DNA of 26,007 nt from positions 1 through 26,007 of the forward strand of contig CAJVCJ010000019.1 in assembly GCA_910595855.1 (NCBI GenBank), given 5' to 3'. The position numbers were made by a program, and so were the translations under genes. Each line of letters opens with the position of its first letter. Positions within the stretch are counted from its first letter, which is position 1. The stretch comes from Candidatus Thioglobus vulcanius. GTDB taxonomy: Bacteria; Pseudomonadota; Gammaproteobacteria; PS1; Pseudothioglobaceae. Below are positions 1-7,608 of the stretch, piece after piece. Below the pieces are notes generated by a model, which worked only from the letters and a program-made list of their open reading frames with translations, was not told the DNA's origin and made no database searches.

Positions 1-83
1 TCCGTGCGAGCTTCTGACCCAAAGTCAAAACCTTCTATTTGTTTTTTAATTAAATCACTAATTTCGCTGGCGTTTAATTGCAT
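1..83 (-). CDS. atpA: ATP synthase F1 subunit alpha, N-terminal fragment (cut by window edge)
   Basis: The reverse complement from the ATG at 83 reads MQLNASEISDLIKKQIEGF and continues with an open frame to the window edge. This is the typical start of the bacterial F1 alpha subunit, the non-catalytic nucleotide-binding partner of beta. Only 27 codons are present, so no P-loop can be seen. A good Shine-Dalgarno sequence (AAGGAAGAG) lies just upstream of the ATG, and the gene follows atpH after 27 bases, the standard order of the operon. The call rests on the N-terminal sequence plus position; both agree. Confidence 0.93.
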   Translation of the reverse strand, partial: MQLNASEISDLIKKQIEGFDFGSEART

Positions 84-110
84 AACTCTTCCTTTTATAT
101 AAATTTATAA

Positions 111-659
111 TTAATGTGTTGATAGACGTAAGTTAAGCTCGTCTGTTCGAGCTTTGATTGATAAATCAATCACTTTGTCTCCTAGTTTTATAATCAGACC
201 GCCAACCAGCGACTCATCAATAGTTGTTTCTATACTAACAGTGGTGTTGTATTTTTCACCAAGATCTTTAACGATTTTTTTCTCTTCAGTAGCCGTCAAT
301 TTATAAGCACTAATCACGTTGAACGCTTTAGCATCGTCAAAAGAATTTGATCGATCTTCAAACAAAGACAAAATACTTGGTAATGCTGCAGCTCGATCGT
401 TTGCCAAAATTAATGATAAAAATTCATTTTCTTTGGTGTGTAATTTACGATTAACTACAGTTGCAACTAAACTTTGTATTGCATTACTTTTATCTTCTTT
501 TGTGGCGCTTGGCGAATCTAGATAAGTCTGCATTTGCTCATCTTCTACTAAAGTAGCAGAAGCCTCTAAAACAGCCTTCCAGTCGTCATGTGATTTATCT
601 TGCTGTGCAATTGCAAATACTGCATTTGCATAAGGCTTAGCGATTGTAACTAATTCCAT
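111..659 (-). CDS. atpH: ATP synthase F1 subunit delta
   Basis: The 182-residue product is the delta (OSCP-like) subunit, the stalk piece that ties the b-subunit dimer to the top of the F1 alpha/beta head. It starts MELVTIAKPYANAVFAIAQQ, matching the family's N-terminal helical bundle with its conserved ARPYA-like stretch. The C-terminal part contains DESLVGGLIIKLGDKVIDLS, the usual delta signature ending in a short helix. Length is normal (about 175-180). It starts 9 bases after the atpF stop with no obvious Shine-Dalgarno sequence, which suggests translational coupling to atpF. It is cytoplasmic, at the membrane-facing side of the enzyme. Confidence 0.96.
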   Translation of the reverse strand: MELVTIAKPYANAVFAIAQQDKSHDDWKAVLEASATLVEDEQMQTYLDSPSATKEDKSNAIQSLVATVVNRKLHTKENEFLSLILANDRAAALPSILSLFEDRSNSFDDAKAFNVISAYKLTATEEKKIVKDLGEKYNTTVSIETTIDESLVGGLIIKLGDKVIDLSIKARTDELNLRLSTH

Positions 660-668
660 AATCAGCCG

Positions 669-1139
669 CTATAACGTTTGAGACAATTTAGCTAGCATGT
701 CTTTATGAGTTTTACTATCTACTTCTTTAGATAAAACAGCATTAACACCTTGCATTACTAATCCTGAAACTTGCTCTTGAAGCTCATTGCGTACACGAGC
801 CTTATCTTGCTCAAGCTCTGCAGTTGCTTGCGCCTTCACCTTGTCCGCCGCTTGAACCGCAACATCTTTAGCTTCTTCAACCATATTAGATGCCTGCTTG
901 GAAGCGTTAGCAATAATCTCTGCCGCTTGATCTTTAGACTGGCTGATTAACTCTTGTGCTCTTTGTTCAGCTTCTGCTTGTTCAGATAAACCACGTTCCG
1001 CTGCAAGTAAGCCAGCTTCGATGCGCTTCTGGCGCTCTTCCATGGCCGCAATCAGCGGAGGCCAAACGTACTGTTTGACCATATAGATAAAAATGAAAAA
1101 TGCAATTGATTGACCAATTAATGTAGCATTTATATTCAT
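669..1139 (-). CDS. atpF: ATP synthase Fo subunit b
   Basis: This 156-residue protein is the peripheral-stalk b subunit. An N-terminal hydrophobic segment (about residues 5-25, LIGQSIAFFIFIYMVKQYVW) anchors it in the membrane. The rest is a charged, alanine- and glutamate-rich helix (about 30-150) expected to form the right-handed coiled coil of the b dimer that binds delta. Length equals that of E. coli AtpF (156). It sits between atpE and atpH. An AAGG motif about ten bases before the ATG can serve as ribosome binding site. No departure from the family is seen. Confidence 0.96.
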   Translation of the reverse strand: MNINATLIGQSIAFFIFIYMVKQYVWPPLIAAMEERQKRIEAGLLAAERGLSEQAEAEQRAQELISQSKDQAAEIIANASKQASNMVEEAKDVAVQAADKVKAQATAELEQDKARVRNELQEQVSGLVMQGVNAVLSKEVDSKTHKDMLAKLSQTL

Positions 1140-1182
1140 GAGGGCTTACCTTTACTTAAGAATTAAAAAACGTTAAAACAGC

Positions 1183-1419
1183 TTATGCTACAGCGAATAG
1201 TACGTATAGACCTAGACCAACAGCAATCATTGGTACCGCATCTACAAGACCCATGAAAATAAAGAACTGGGTTCTTAGCATTGGAATTAACTCTGGTTGA
1301 CGTGCAGCACCTTCTAGTACTTTAGCACCCAACAGGCCAATACCGATCGCTGCACCTAATGCACCCATACCCATCATAATACTGCCTGCTACATATAAAA
1401 TTGCGCTTGTTTCATCCAT
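1183..1419 (-). CDS. atpE: ATP synthase Fo subunit c (proteolipid)
   Basis: This 78-residue proteolipid forms the rotating c-ring. It has two hydrophobic hairpin helices: a glycine-rich first helix (GALGAAIGIGLLGAKVLEGAARQPE, polar loop RQP at 40-42) and a second helix carrying GLVDAVPMIAVG. Asp60 is the proton-carrying carboxylate, equivalent to Asp61 of E. coli. The sodium-binding pattern (Gln in helix 1, Glu plus Ser/Thr in helix 2) is absent, so proton coupling is expected. The strongest ribosome binding site of the operon, AGGAGAAG, precedes the ATG, which fits the need for many c copies per complex. Confidence 0.97.
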   Translation of the reverse strand: MDETSAILYVAGSIMMGMGALGAAIGIGLLGAKVLEGAARQPELIPMLRTQFFIFMGLVDAVPMIAVGLGLYVLFAVA

Positions 1420-1462
1420 CTTACTTCTCCTGTGATATTAAATAAAAATTAAAAATTAAAAA

Positions 1463-2326
1463 TTAGTGTTCGTTGTCGTGAGCCATGTCCATGTACACGA
1501 TCGTTAGTGTCATGAAAATAAAGGCTTGTAAAGTAATAATCAAGATGTGGAACAACGCCCAACCAACTTGTAATAAACCACCAAATACACCAAATCCAAT
1601 GCCTACGCTATACATAATAGCAATTAGGATAAAGATAATCTCACCAGCGTACATGTTGCCGAACAATCTTAATGCTAATGAAATTGGCTTAGAAATTAAA
1701 GCAACACCTTCTAGTAATAGATTCGCAGGTAAGCCCCACTTACCAAACGGGTGAAACAATATTTCTGCAAAAAATCCGCCTAAGCCTTTATGCTTAATGC
1801 TGTAGTAGACAATCAAGATAAAGATTGAAATTGCCATACCAAAAGTAATGTTTGGATCTGTTGATGGCACCACTTTAAAGAAGGCCGAATGTGGATCTCC
1901 ACCCATTGCTTCAACTGACATTGCTGCTATTTGTGGCAACCAGTCAACTGCAATAAGATCCATCGCATTCATTAAGAAGATCCAAGCAAAAATAGTTAGT
2001 GCCATTGGTGCTACGAGTTTATTTTTGTGTTTGAATGAATCACGAACACTGAAATCAATAAATTCAATGACCATTTCAATGAAGTTTTGAAATCCTGAAG
2101 GAACGCCTGTTGTTGCTTTTTTGCCCGCCGAACGGAAAACAACATAAAAGATTAAACCGGTTACTAGCGACCAGAACATAGAGTCTACATTCAGCGACCA
2201 AAATCCCATGCTTGCAGCCTGCTCAGCAGTATGCGCAAATTGCCACTGTCCATCTACTTGACCATAAGTTAGGTTCTGTAGATGGTGCTTAATATATTCT
2301 GAAGATGTTATAGTTTCAACTGACAT
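1463..2326 (-). CDS. atpB: ATP synthase Fo subunit a
   Basis: This 287-residue polytopic membrane protein is the stator subunit that provides the proton half-channels beside the c-ring. The essential arginine lies in SLALRLFGNMYAGEI in the penultimate helix region, the hallmark of the family. Several hydrophobic segments are evident, and the N-terminal periplasmic part (about residues 1-45) precedes the first helix, as in E. coli AtpB (271 residues). Its ATG lies inside the end of atpI (11-base overlap) without a clear Shine-Dalgarno sequence, so it is probably translated by coupling with atpI. Confidence 0.97.
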   Translation of the reverse strand: MSVETITSSEYIKHHLQNLTYGQVDGQWQFAHTAEQAASMGFWSLNVDSMFWSLVTGLIFYVVFRSAGKKATTGVPSGFQNFIEMVIEFIDFSVRDSFKHKNKLVAPMALTIFAWIFLMNAMDLIAVDWLPQIAAMSVEAMGGDPHSAFFKVVPSTDPNITFGMAISIFILIVYYSIKHKGLGGFFAEILFHPFGKWGLPANLLLEGVALISKPISLALRLFGNMYAGEIIFILIAIMYSVGIGFGVFGGLLQVGWALFHILIITLQAFIFMTLTIVYMDMAHDNEH

Positions 2327-2570
2327 TTTTGTAAAAAGTGACGCCCAAATTAATTAAAAAAAAACTAACCACAATACTCAATGGATCAAATTGCATCATA
2401 GCAAATACCAACAATATACCAACTAGCATAAGCCTTTCTATTAATGAAATCCTGGCCAAATTAACTACTTGCTTAGGATCTATAATATTCTTATTTTCAA
2501 GTTGACGCATGCGCCAATAAAGTAAGCTTTGATTTATTACTGCAATCAAAGCGCCAATTGCTATATCCAT
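2316..2570 (-). CDS. atpI: ATP synthase subunit I (AtpI-like), short form
   Basis: This is the first gene of the atp operon: 84 residues with three to four hydrophobic segments (about residues 3-18, 42-60 and 63-80). Family AtpI proteins help c-ring assembly and possibly magnesium uptake. Sequence motifs are weak in this family, so identity rests on hydrophobic profile, position directly before atpB and the 11-base overlap with it. It is shorter than E. coli AtpI (about 126 residues). No ribosome binding site is visible before the ATG. The usual upstream neighbours gidB-parA-parB are missing; sqr is divergent instead. Confidence 0.78.
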   Translation of the reverse strand: MDIAIGALIAVINQSLLYWRMRQLENKNIIDPKQVVNLARISLIERLMLVGILLVFAMMQFDPLSIVVSFFLINLGVTFYKNVS

Positions 2571-2655
2571 AAAGTGGTAAATTATATACGATAAATAAAA
2601 ATGTATTTTATTAAAATCTATTTCTTTTGCTCTATTTTTATATCTCTTTGTATAT

Positions 2656-2684
2656 ATATTAGCTTGCTATTATGCACTTGACAA
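2656..2684 (-). promoter_or_regulatory. Candidate promoter of the atp operon
   Basis: Read on the minus strand, TTGTCA (2684-2679) is followed after 17 bases by TAATAT (2661-2656). The -35 box is good (5 of 6) and the -10 box moderate (4 of 6). It would give a leader of about 80 bases before atpI. Its -35 box overlaps the -35 box of the sqr promoter on the other strand. This is inferred from consensus only. Confidence 0.5.
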
Positions 2685-2706
2685 AAATATATTTTAACTA
2701 AATAAT
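2678..2706 (+). promoter_or_regulatory. Sigma-70-type promoter of sqr
   Basis: A perfect -35 box TTGACA (2678-2683) is followed by a 17-base spacer and AATAAT (2701-2706, 5 of 6). Transcription would start near 2713, and the ribosome binding site AGGGGAGA (2733-2740) sits 4 bases before the ATG at 2745. The near-consensus form suggests strong, possibly constitutive, expression of the sulfide oxidase. Confidence 0.72.
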
Positions 2707-2744
2707 GGTCGCGTTTTGAACTAATACTATTCAGGGGAGAGTAT

Positions 2745-4028
2745 ATGGCAAATGTTGTTGTTATAGGTGCAAGTACGGGTGGATTACCATTCGCATATGA
2801 TATTAAAAAAACGTTAGGTGAAGGCCATCAAGTGACTGTCATTTCTAACAATCCAAATTTTAATTTTATTCCCTCAAATCCATGGTTGGCCGTTGGCTGG
2901 CGTAGAGAAGATGATATAAGCTTCGAGCTTAGACCCCATCTTGCTCGTAAAGATATCAATCTTATTGTTGGCGAAGCAACTGAAATTAAGCCTAATGACA
3001 ATCAAGTAATGGTTGGTGATCAAACCGTTGATTATGACTATTTAGTATTAGCAACTGGCCCAAAATTAGCCTTTGAAGAAATCGAAGGCTTGGGGCCTGA
3101 TGGGCACACCGTTTCTATCTGTACTACAGCACATGCGAAAATTGCCTCTAAAGAATGGGAGATCTTCTGCAAAAATGGCGGCGGTCCAATCGCCGTAGGT
3201 GCAGTTCAAGGCGCCTCTTGCTTTGGTCCGGCCTATGAGTTTGCTTGCATTATGGATACAGATCTTAAAAAACGTGGCATTCGCGATAAATGCCCAATTA
3301 CATTTATTACTGCCGAACCTTATATTGGCCATCTTGGCTTGGGCGGTGTTGGTGACTCCAAGGGTTTGCTTGAATCTGAATTTAGACAGAGACATATTAA
3401 GTGGATTACAAATTCAGTTGTAACATCGGTTACCGCCGATACGGTCAACGTTGACGAAGTAAACGATGAAGGAAAAACCATTAAGTCTCACGAAGTGCCA
3501 ACCATGCTCACTATGATGTTACCAGCCTTCAAAGGTGTTGATACCGTTGCAAAATTAGCGGAGGTAGACGCTGGCTTTGTTAATCCTCGTGGATTTGTTA
3601 TGGTTAACGATTATCAACAATCTCCAGTTAAGGAAAACATTTTTTCAGTAGGTGTTAATATTGCTATTCCACCTGTTGAAGCAACACCTGTTATGTGTGG
3701 CACACCAAAAACTGGCTATATGATTGAATCAATGGTGACTGCAGTGGTACACAATATCAAGGATATGATTGCCGGCAGAGCCCCTTCTAACATTCCAACT
3801 TGGAATGCTGTTTGTATTGCAGATATGGGCGATACAGGTGCAGCGTTTGTTGCTATGCCGCAAATTCCACCGAGAAATGTAACCTGGGCGAAAAAGGGAA
3901 AAATGATGCATTTGGCCAAAATTGCTTTTGAAAAGTTCTTTATTCGCAATATGAAAACTGGCAACCCAGAGCCTGCTTATCAAAAATATATCTTTAAAAT
4001 GCTCGGCATTGAACGACTTAAGAAATAA
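2745..4028 (+). CDS. sqr: Sulfide:quinone oxidoreductase (SQR)
   Basis: This 427-residue flavoprotein oxidises sulfide at the cytoplasmic membrane and reduces quinone. The N-terminal FAD-binding fold is VVVIGASTGGLPFAYDI (residues 4-20), the second dinucleotide motif is YLVLATGPK (99-107), and VGVNIAIPPVEATP is the second flavin-contact region. Cys126, Cys159 and Cys357 (in SICTTAHA, GASCFGP and WNAVCIADMG) match in place and spacing the three redox cysteines known from Acidithiobacillus ferrooxidans SQR (128, 160, 356). Cys318 is extra. The C-terminal stretch HLAKIAFEKFFIRNMKTG is the amphipathic membrane-binding region. No signal peptide is seen. The cysteine triad argues against NADH dehydrogenase II and flavocytochrome c. 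A strong ribosome binding site fixes the start. Confidence 0.93.
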   Translation: MANVVVIGASTGGLPFAYDIKKTLGEGHQVTVISNNPNFNFIPSNPWLAVGWRREDDISFELRPHLARKDINLIVGEATEIKPNDNQVMVGDQTVDYDYLVLATGPKLAFEEIEGLGPDGHTVSICTTAHAKIASKEWEIFCKNGGGPIAVGAVQGASCFGPAYEFACIMDTDLKKRGIRDKCPITFITAEPYIGHLGLGGVGDSKGLLESEFRQRHIKWITNSVVTSVTADTVNVDEVNDEGKTIKSHEVPTMLTMMLPAFKGVDTVAKLAEVDAGFVNPRGFVMVNDYQQSPVKENIFSVGVNIAIPPVEATPVMCGTPKTGYMIESMVTAVVHNIKDMIAGRAPSNIPTWNAVCIADMGDTGAAFVAMPQIPPRNVTWAKKGKMMHLAKIAFEKFFIRNMKTGNPEPAYQKYIFKMLGIERLKK

Positions 4029-4039
4029 TAGCTTGTTGG

Positions 4040-4067
4040 AAAAAGTCGCGAAAGCGGCTTTTTTTTA
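4040..4067. terminator. Bidirectional intrinsic terminator between sqr and recN
   Basis: AAAAGTCGC (4041-4049), loop GAAA, then GCGGCTTTT with one G-U pair, followed by a run of T on the plus strand. The left A-run gives a T-run on the minus strand as well, so one hairpin can end both the sqr transcript and the convergent nadK-recN transcript. Confidence 0.85.
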
Positions 4068-4074
4068 TAGATAA

Positions 4075-5742
4075 TTATAGCGCTCGACTACTTGCAATCA
4101 TTTCTTCGGCAGCGTTTCTAGTTTTTTCAGTAATACTTGATCCGCCTAATATACGCGCCACCTCATCAACCCTTTGAGCCTCTGAAAGCTGTCCAACTGT
4201 TGTTTGTGCGCCTTCTTGATTTTGAGATTTACTCACACACAAATGTTGATGCCCAAAAGCGGCCACTTGCGCCAAATGTGTAATGCAAAGAATTTGATAT
4301 TTACCAGCTAACTCTTGTAGTTTTCTACCAACCACTTCGGCCACTGAGCCACTAATACCTACATCGACTTCATCAAAAATGAGGGTTGGTGTGTGCTCGT
4401 TATTATTTCCAACCACTGAAATGGCTAATGATATGCGTGACAATTCACCGCCAGAAGCCACTTTTTTCAGTGGATTAAAATCTTGTCCCATATTAGTTTT
4501 AACTAAAAAATCAACACTTTCATTTCCATTCAAATGCACGCCATCAATTTTTTGATCAAGACCAACCTTGAACTCACTACCCGGCATGCCTAATTCTTGC
4601 ATAGCATTAGTAACCAGTTGTGACAATACTTGCGCTTTTTTAGCTCGAGATTTGGATAATGCCTGCGCTTTAATTTGATAACGCTCGGCAATTGAATTTA
4701 GCTGCTGATTCATTTGTTCAATTGAGCCAGCGCCGCCGCCAATATCATTAAGCTTTTGCTCTATCTGATCACGCGCTGTTAACAGCGCTTCAATTTGACA
4801 ATTATGCTTTCTACCTAGGCCGTACAATTCAGAGATTCTCTCTTCGATTTCTTCAGCACTTTGGTCGTCAGATGACAGCTTGCTTAAATATTGAGTTATC
4901 TCATAAATAGCTTCTTGAGATTGTAATTGGGCAGAATTGATTAGATCAAATCCAGTTTGTAATTTTTCATCTATCTCTAATGCTTCGGCCAGTTGTGCAT
5001 TCAAAGTCAGTAGTTGTGAATTAACACCCGATTCTACCTCTAGCTGGCTCAAAACATTTGAAACTTTTTCTACAATTAGTTGTGCATTAGCGCTAATTTT
5101 AAAATCTGCCTCAATTGTATCAAGCTCAGCTTGATTAAGCATGGCACCATCAAGCTCTTCAAGCTGATGAGTATAAAGCGCTTGCTGCTGCTCAATAATA
5201 TCCTGATTATCCGCTAATTGTTTTATCTTATCATTTAGGTTTTTATATTCTCTAACAATAGCATTTATTGCGTTTTTGTCATCCTCAAGCTGAGCAAATC
5301 CATCTAGCAATAGTAACTGCTGATCGGCACGTAAAAGTAATTGATGTTCATTTTGACCATGCATGTCAATTAACAAATCACCCAATGTTCGCATTATCGA
5401 TAAAGGCGTAGCACTGCCATTAATAAAGGCTTTAGAGCGACCATCACTACTAATAACGCGGCGCAAAATACACTCGCCATCATCTTCGAGAGACTGTTCT
5501 TTCAAAAAATCTTGAACTATTTTGTTATTAATGACTGAAAAAGCAGCACTAACATCTGCCTTATCTTTGCCGTAGCGTACTAGGTTAGAATCTGCACGCA
5601 CGCCTAGCACCAAACTAAGGGCTTGTAATAAAATTGATTTTCCCGCACCTGTTTCACCTGTGACAGCACTCATGCCAGACTCAAAAGACAGGTCTAGCTT
5701 TTCAACAACGGCTAAATTTTTAACAGATAACTGCGATAACAT
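4075..5742 (-). CDS. recN: DNA repair protein RecN
   Basis: This 555-residue SMC-like ATPase acts in double-strand break repair, binding DNA ends and promoting RecA-dependent joining. The Walker A motif GETGAGKS (residues 29-36) follows an N-terminal LSVKNLAVVEKL strand. A long coiled-coil middle (about 150-370) is interrupted near the centre. The ABC signature ASGGELSRISLA and the Walker B motif PTLIFDEVDVGISG lie near the C-terminus, followed by the ITHLAQVAA switch histidine. Length equals that of E. coli RecN (553). It lies 14 bases after nadK, the same pair found divergent from grpE in E. coli. No SOS box was evident. Confidence 0.97.
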   Translation of the reverse strand: MLSQLSVKNLAVVEKLDLSFESGMSAVTGETGAGKSILLQALSLVLGVRADSNLVRYGKDKADVSAAFSVINNKIVQDFLKEQSLEDDGECILRRVISSDGRSKAFINGSATPLSIMRTLGDLLIDMHGQNEHQLLLRADQQLLLLDGFAQLEDDKNAINAIVREYKNLNDKIKQLADNQDIIEQQQALYTHQLEELDGAMLNQAELDTIEADFKISANAQLIVEKVSNVLSQLEVESGVNSQLLTLNAQLAEALEIDEKLQTGFDLINSAQLQSQEAIYEITQYLSKLSSDDQSAEEIEERISELYGLGRKHNCQIEALLTARDQIEQKLNDIGGGAGSIEQMNQQLNSIAERYQIKAQALSKSRAKKAQVLSQLVTNAMQELGMPGSEFKVGLDQKIDGVHLNGNESVDFLVKTNMGQDFNPLKKVASGGELSRISLAISVVGNNNEHTPTLIFDEVDVGISGSVAEVVGRKLQELAGKYQILCITHLAQVAAFGHQHLCVSKSQNQEGAQTTVGQLSEAQRVDEVARILGGSSITEKTRNAAEEMIASSRAL

Positions 5743-5756
5743 TATTTATAGAGGCC

Positions 5757-6578
5757 TTATGAAAGCTTCGATCCCCAATGTAATTTTGAGCGAATAATCT
5801 CAAAATAATCATAATCTTGCGGATGCAACAAATGAATAAAGCTACCATGTTGACGCACACAAATCTCTTGGCCGGGCGCAACTGGGTAGGAAGTTTGACC
5901 GTCAATATGAATACTAACACCCTCACTATCGTCTTTAATACGTACAACAATCTCACTGCCACCCGGCACTAATAATGGTCGATGACTCATGGTGTGTGGG
6001 CAAATTGAAACCAAACCAATTGCGTTAACGCCTGGATGCATAATTGGACCGCCACTTGATAATGCATACGCAGTAGAGCCAGTAGGCGTGGTAATAATTA
6101 AGCCATCAGCTCGCTGATTATTCACAAACTTATTGTCAATATAAACATCAAATTCAATCATCTTTAGTGCGTCTTGTCGGTTGATTACAACATCATTAAG
6201 CGCAACACTTTGGTAAACAATTTGACCCTCTTGCTCCACTTGGCAAGATAATAAACAGCGCTCTTCTTTGGTGTATTTACCCTTTAAGACTTTTGAGACT
6301 ATGTCAAACATTTGTCCTACAGACACATCCGCCAAAAATCCGAGACGGCCAAGATTGATACCTAAAATAGGAATATTGTTATCAACAAATGTACGGGCAG
6401 TATTTAAAATAGATCCATCGCCACCCACAACAATAATCAAATCTGCCTGCTCAGCAATTAAGGCGCTATCATCAACTACACCAACTCCTTGATCTTCTAA
6501 AAATTCACGCAATTCAGCCGCCGTACCTTTACTAACAGGATCAAAAGGTTTGCTAATAATACCGATTGTATTAAACAT
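5757..6578 (-). CDS. nadK: NAD kinase
   Basis: This cytoplasmic kinase phosphorylates NAD to NADP. From the ATG at 6578 the product is 273 residues, starting MFNTIGIISKPFDP. Motifs are VVGGDGSILNTAR (the GGDG phosphate-binding motif), NLGRLGFLAD, and DGLIITTPTGSTAYALSSGG with the NAD-contacting TPTGSTAY. A TTG five codons upstream (6593) is in frame, but it has no ribosome binding site and adds only MVIII, so the ATG is preferred. The gene is divergent from grpE, and both promoters must lie in the 98-base gap. Length compares with 292 in E. coli. Confidence 0.95.
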   Translation of the reverse strand: MFNTIGIISKPFDPVSKGTAAELREFLEDQGVGVVDDSALIAEQADLIIVVGGDGSILNTARTFVDNNIPILGINLGRLGFLADVSVGQMFDIVSKVLKGKYTKEERCLLSCQVEQEGQIVYQSVALNDVVINRQDALKMIEFDVYIDNKFVNNQRADGLIITTPTGSTAYALSSGGPIMHPGVNAIGLVSICPHTMSHRPLLVPGGSEIVVRIKDDSEGVSIHIDGQTSYPVAPGQEICVRQHGSFIHLLHPQDYDYFEIIRSKLHWGSKLS

Positions 6579-6604
6579 AATAATAATTACCAATAAATAA
6601 CGCT

Positions 6605-6633
6605 TGAATTCTTTAAAATAGCCACTATATAAC
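6605..6633 (+). promoter_or_regulatory. Candidate promoter of grpE (sigma-70 type, with sigma-32-like elements)
   Basis: TTGAAT (6605-6610) is followed after 17 bases by TATAAC (6628-6633), an acceptable sigma-70 pair. The same place contains CTTGAA (6603-6608) and, 13 bases on, CCACTATAT, which is a partial match (3 of 6) to the heat-shock -10 CCCCAT. grpE is heat-inducible through sigma-32 in E. coli, so a dual promoter is possible but unproven here. Confidence 0.42.
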
Positions 6634-6676
6634 CAGCTAATATCTAGCTACAAATATACATTAATTGGACAACAAG

Positions 6677-7222
6677 ATGACAAAAAAGCAAGACGAAGGA
6701 CAAAGCGTTGAAAATATTGAAGATGAAAACATTGAGACGACTGAACAAGAGACGCCAGAAAGCGACCTACAAACACAATTAGAAGAGGCGCAAAAATCTA
6801 CCAAAGACAATTGGGATAAAGTATTACGCGCACAAGCTGAAATGGAAAACTTAAGACGTCGCAATGCTAAAGATCTTGAAAATGCACATAAATTTGCATT
6901 AGATGGCTTTGTCAAGGCGCTACTTGAAGTTAAAGACTCTCTCACTATGGGTTTAAAAACTGCAAGGGACGACAACGCCTCAATTGAAGGCATTACTGAA
7001 GGCCTGGAAATGACAGATAAAGTTTTTCTATCTACTTTAGAAAAATTTGGCGTTGAAACGATTAATCCTGCGGGAGAACCTTTCAACCCTGAGTTTCACG
7101 AGGCAGTAACAATGATTCCTATGCCTGACAATGAATCTAACTCTGTGCTAGAAGTGATACAAGTTGGCTTCAGTCTTAATGGTCGCCTAGTTCGCCCAGC
7201 AATGGTAGTCGTCGTTCAATAA
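6677..7222 (+). CDS. grpE: Nucleotide exchange factor GrpE
   Basis: GrpE releases ADP from the Hsp70 chaperone DnaK. From the ATG at 6677 the protein is 181 residues. An acidic, disordered N-terminus (about 1-35) leads to the long dimerising helix (about 36-100, including WDKVLRAQAEMENLRRRNAKD). The C-terminal beta domain carries NPEFHEAVTMIP and the closing GRLVRPAMVVV, both family signatures. A TTG four codons upstream (6665) is rejected because GGA at 6667-6669 serves as ribosome binding site for the ATG. dnaK and dnaJ, often next to grpE, do not follow; the next 386 bases hold no gene. Confidence 0.95.
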   Translation: MTKKQDEGQSVENIEDENIETTEQETPESDLQTQLEEAQKSTKDNWDKVLRAQAEMENLRRRNAKDLENAHKFALDGFVKALLEVKDSLTMGLKTARDDNASIEGITEGLEMTDKVFLSTLEKFGVETINPAGEPFNPEFHEAVTMIPMPDNESNSVLEVIQVGFSLNGRLVRPAMVVVVQ

Positions 7223-7527
7223 GTTATTTTAAATTAGCCACACCCAGCTCCATACTTGGAAATATTATCTTCAAAACTTGCTTAAATTTAGAAAAATTTA
7301 ACGAATACAAGAATAAATCATATAAATAGCTTTAAAAATAAGGAATTACTGCTTAAAATTCAATTTTTTTACATAAATATAGCTTAAAACAAATATTTTT
7401 ATGTCAAAAACAGTGAATTTACCCTTAAATTACCCTGCTACGATAAGGCTAATTCAATTTTTTGGAAATTTACCAATAAGGCTTTTTAAGTCCGAAATTA
7501 AACGCTGCATTAATATTGCACAATTTA
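7223..7527. other. Gene-free, very AT-rich intergenic stretch between grpE and the adk promoter
   Basis: About 305 bases with no credible reading frame on either strand and no clear terminator for grpE. It contains three copies of GCTTAAA (7280, 7351, 7382), two ATAAGGCT (7443, 7476) and two AATTTACC (7416, 7467), all of which could arise by chance in such AT-rich DNA. Short A/T inverted repeats are present, but none has a G+C stem. Confidence 0.6.
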
Positions 7528-7536
7528 TGATATAAT
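7528..7536 (+). promoter_or_regulatory. Extended -10 promoter of adk
   Basis: TGATATAAT (7528-7536) combines the extended -10 TG element with a perfect TATAAT. No good -35 box lies 16-18 bases upstream, as is common for extended -10 promoters. The start site would be about 7543, leaving a leader of about 65 bases. Confidence 0.65.
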
Positions 7537-7551
7537 TTTTGCTCAATTTTG

Positions 7552-7584
7552 ACCTCAATTTTAAAAAATGAGGTTGGATTTTTT
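7552..7584 (+). promoter_or_regulatory. Hairpin plus T-run in the adk leader (possible attenuator)
   Basis: ACCTCA (7552-7557) pairs with TGAGGT (7569-7574); three further A/T pairs follow inside after one mismatch. A run of six T begins five bases after the stem (7579-7584). It lies between the adk promoter and the ribosome binding site AAGGAA (7598-7603). It is weaker than the other terminators here. Confidence 0.35.
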
Positions 7585-7608
7585 ATTAACATTTTTCAAG
7601 GAAACATT

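Noticed and set aside
2581..2586. Perfect TATAAT on the minus strand just before atpI as the atp promoter
   Set aside because: It would start transcription about four bases before the ATG and has no -35 box at the right distance; the pair at 2656-2684 is a better choice.
3066..3395. Minus-strand open frame opposite sqr
   Set aside because: It is antisense to the strongly supported SQR coding sequence, with no ribosome binding site and no recognisable protein features.
7223..7527. Short repeated words (GCTTAAA, ATAAGGCT, AATTTACC) as an organised repeat element
   Set aside because: Spacing is irregular, and words of this size recur by chance in DNA this rich in A and T.
7549..7608. N-terminal extension of adenylate kinase
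   Set aside because: It covers the leader hairpin, is unlike Adk, and AAGGAA directly precedes the ATG at 7609.
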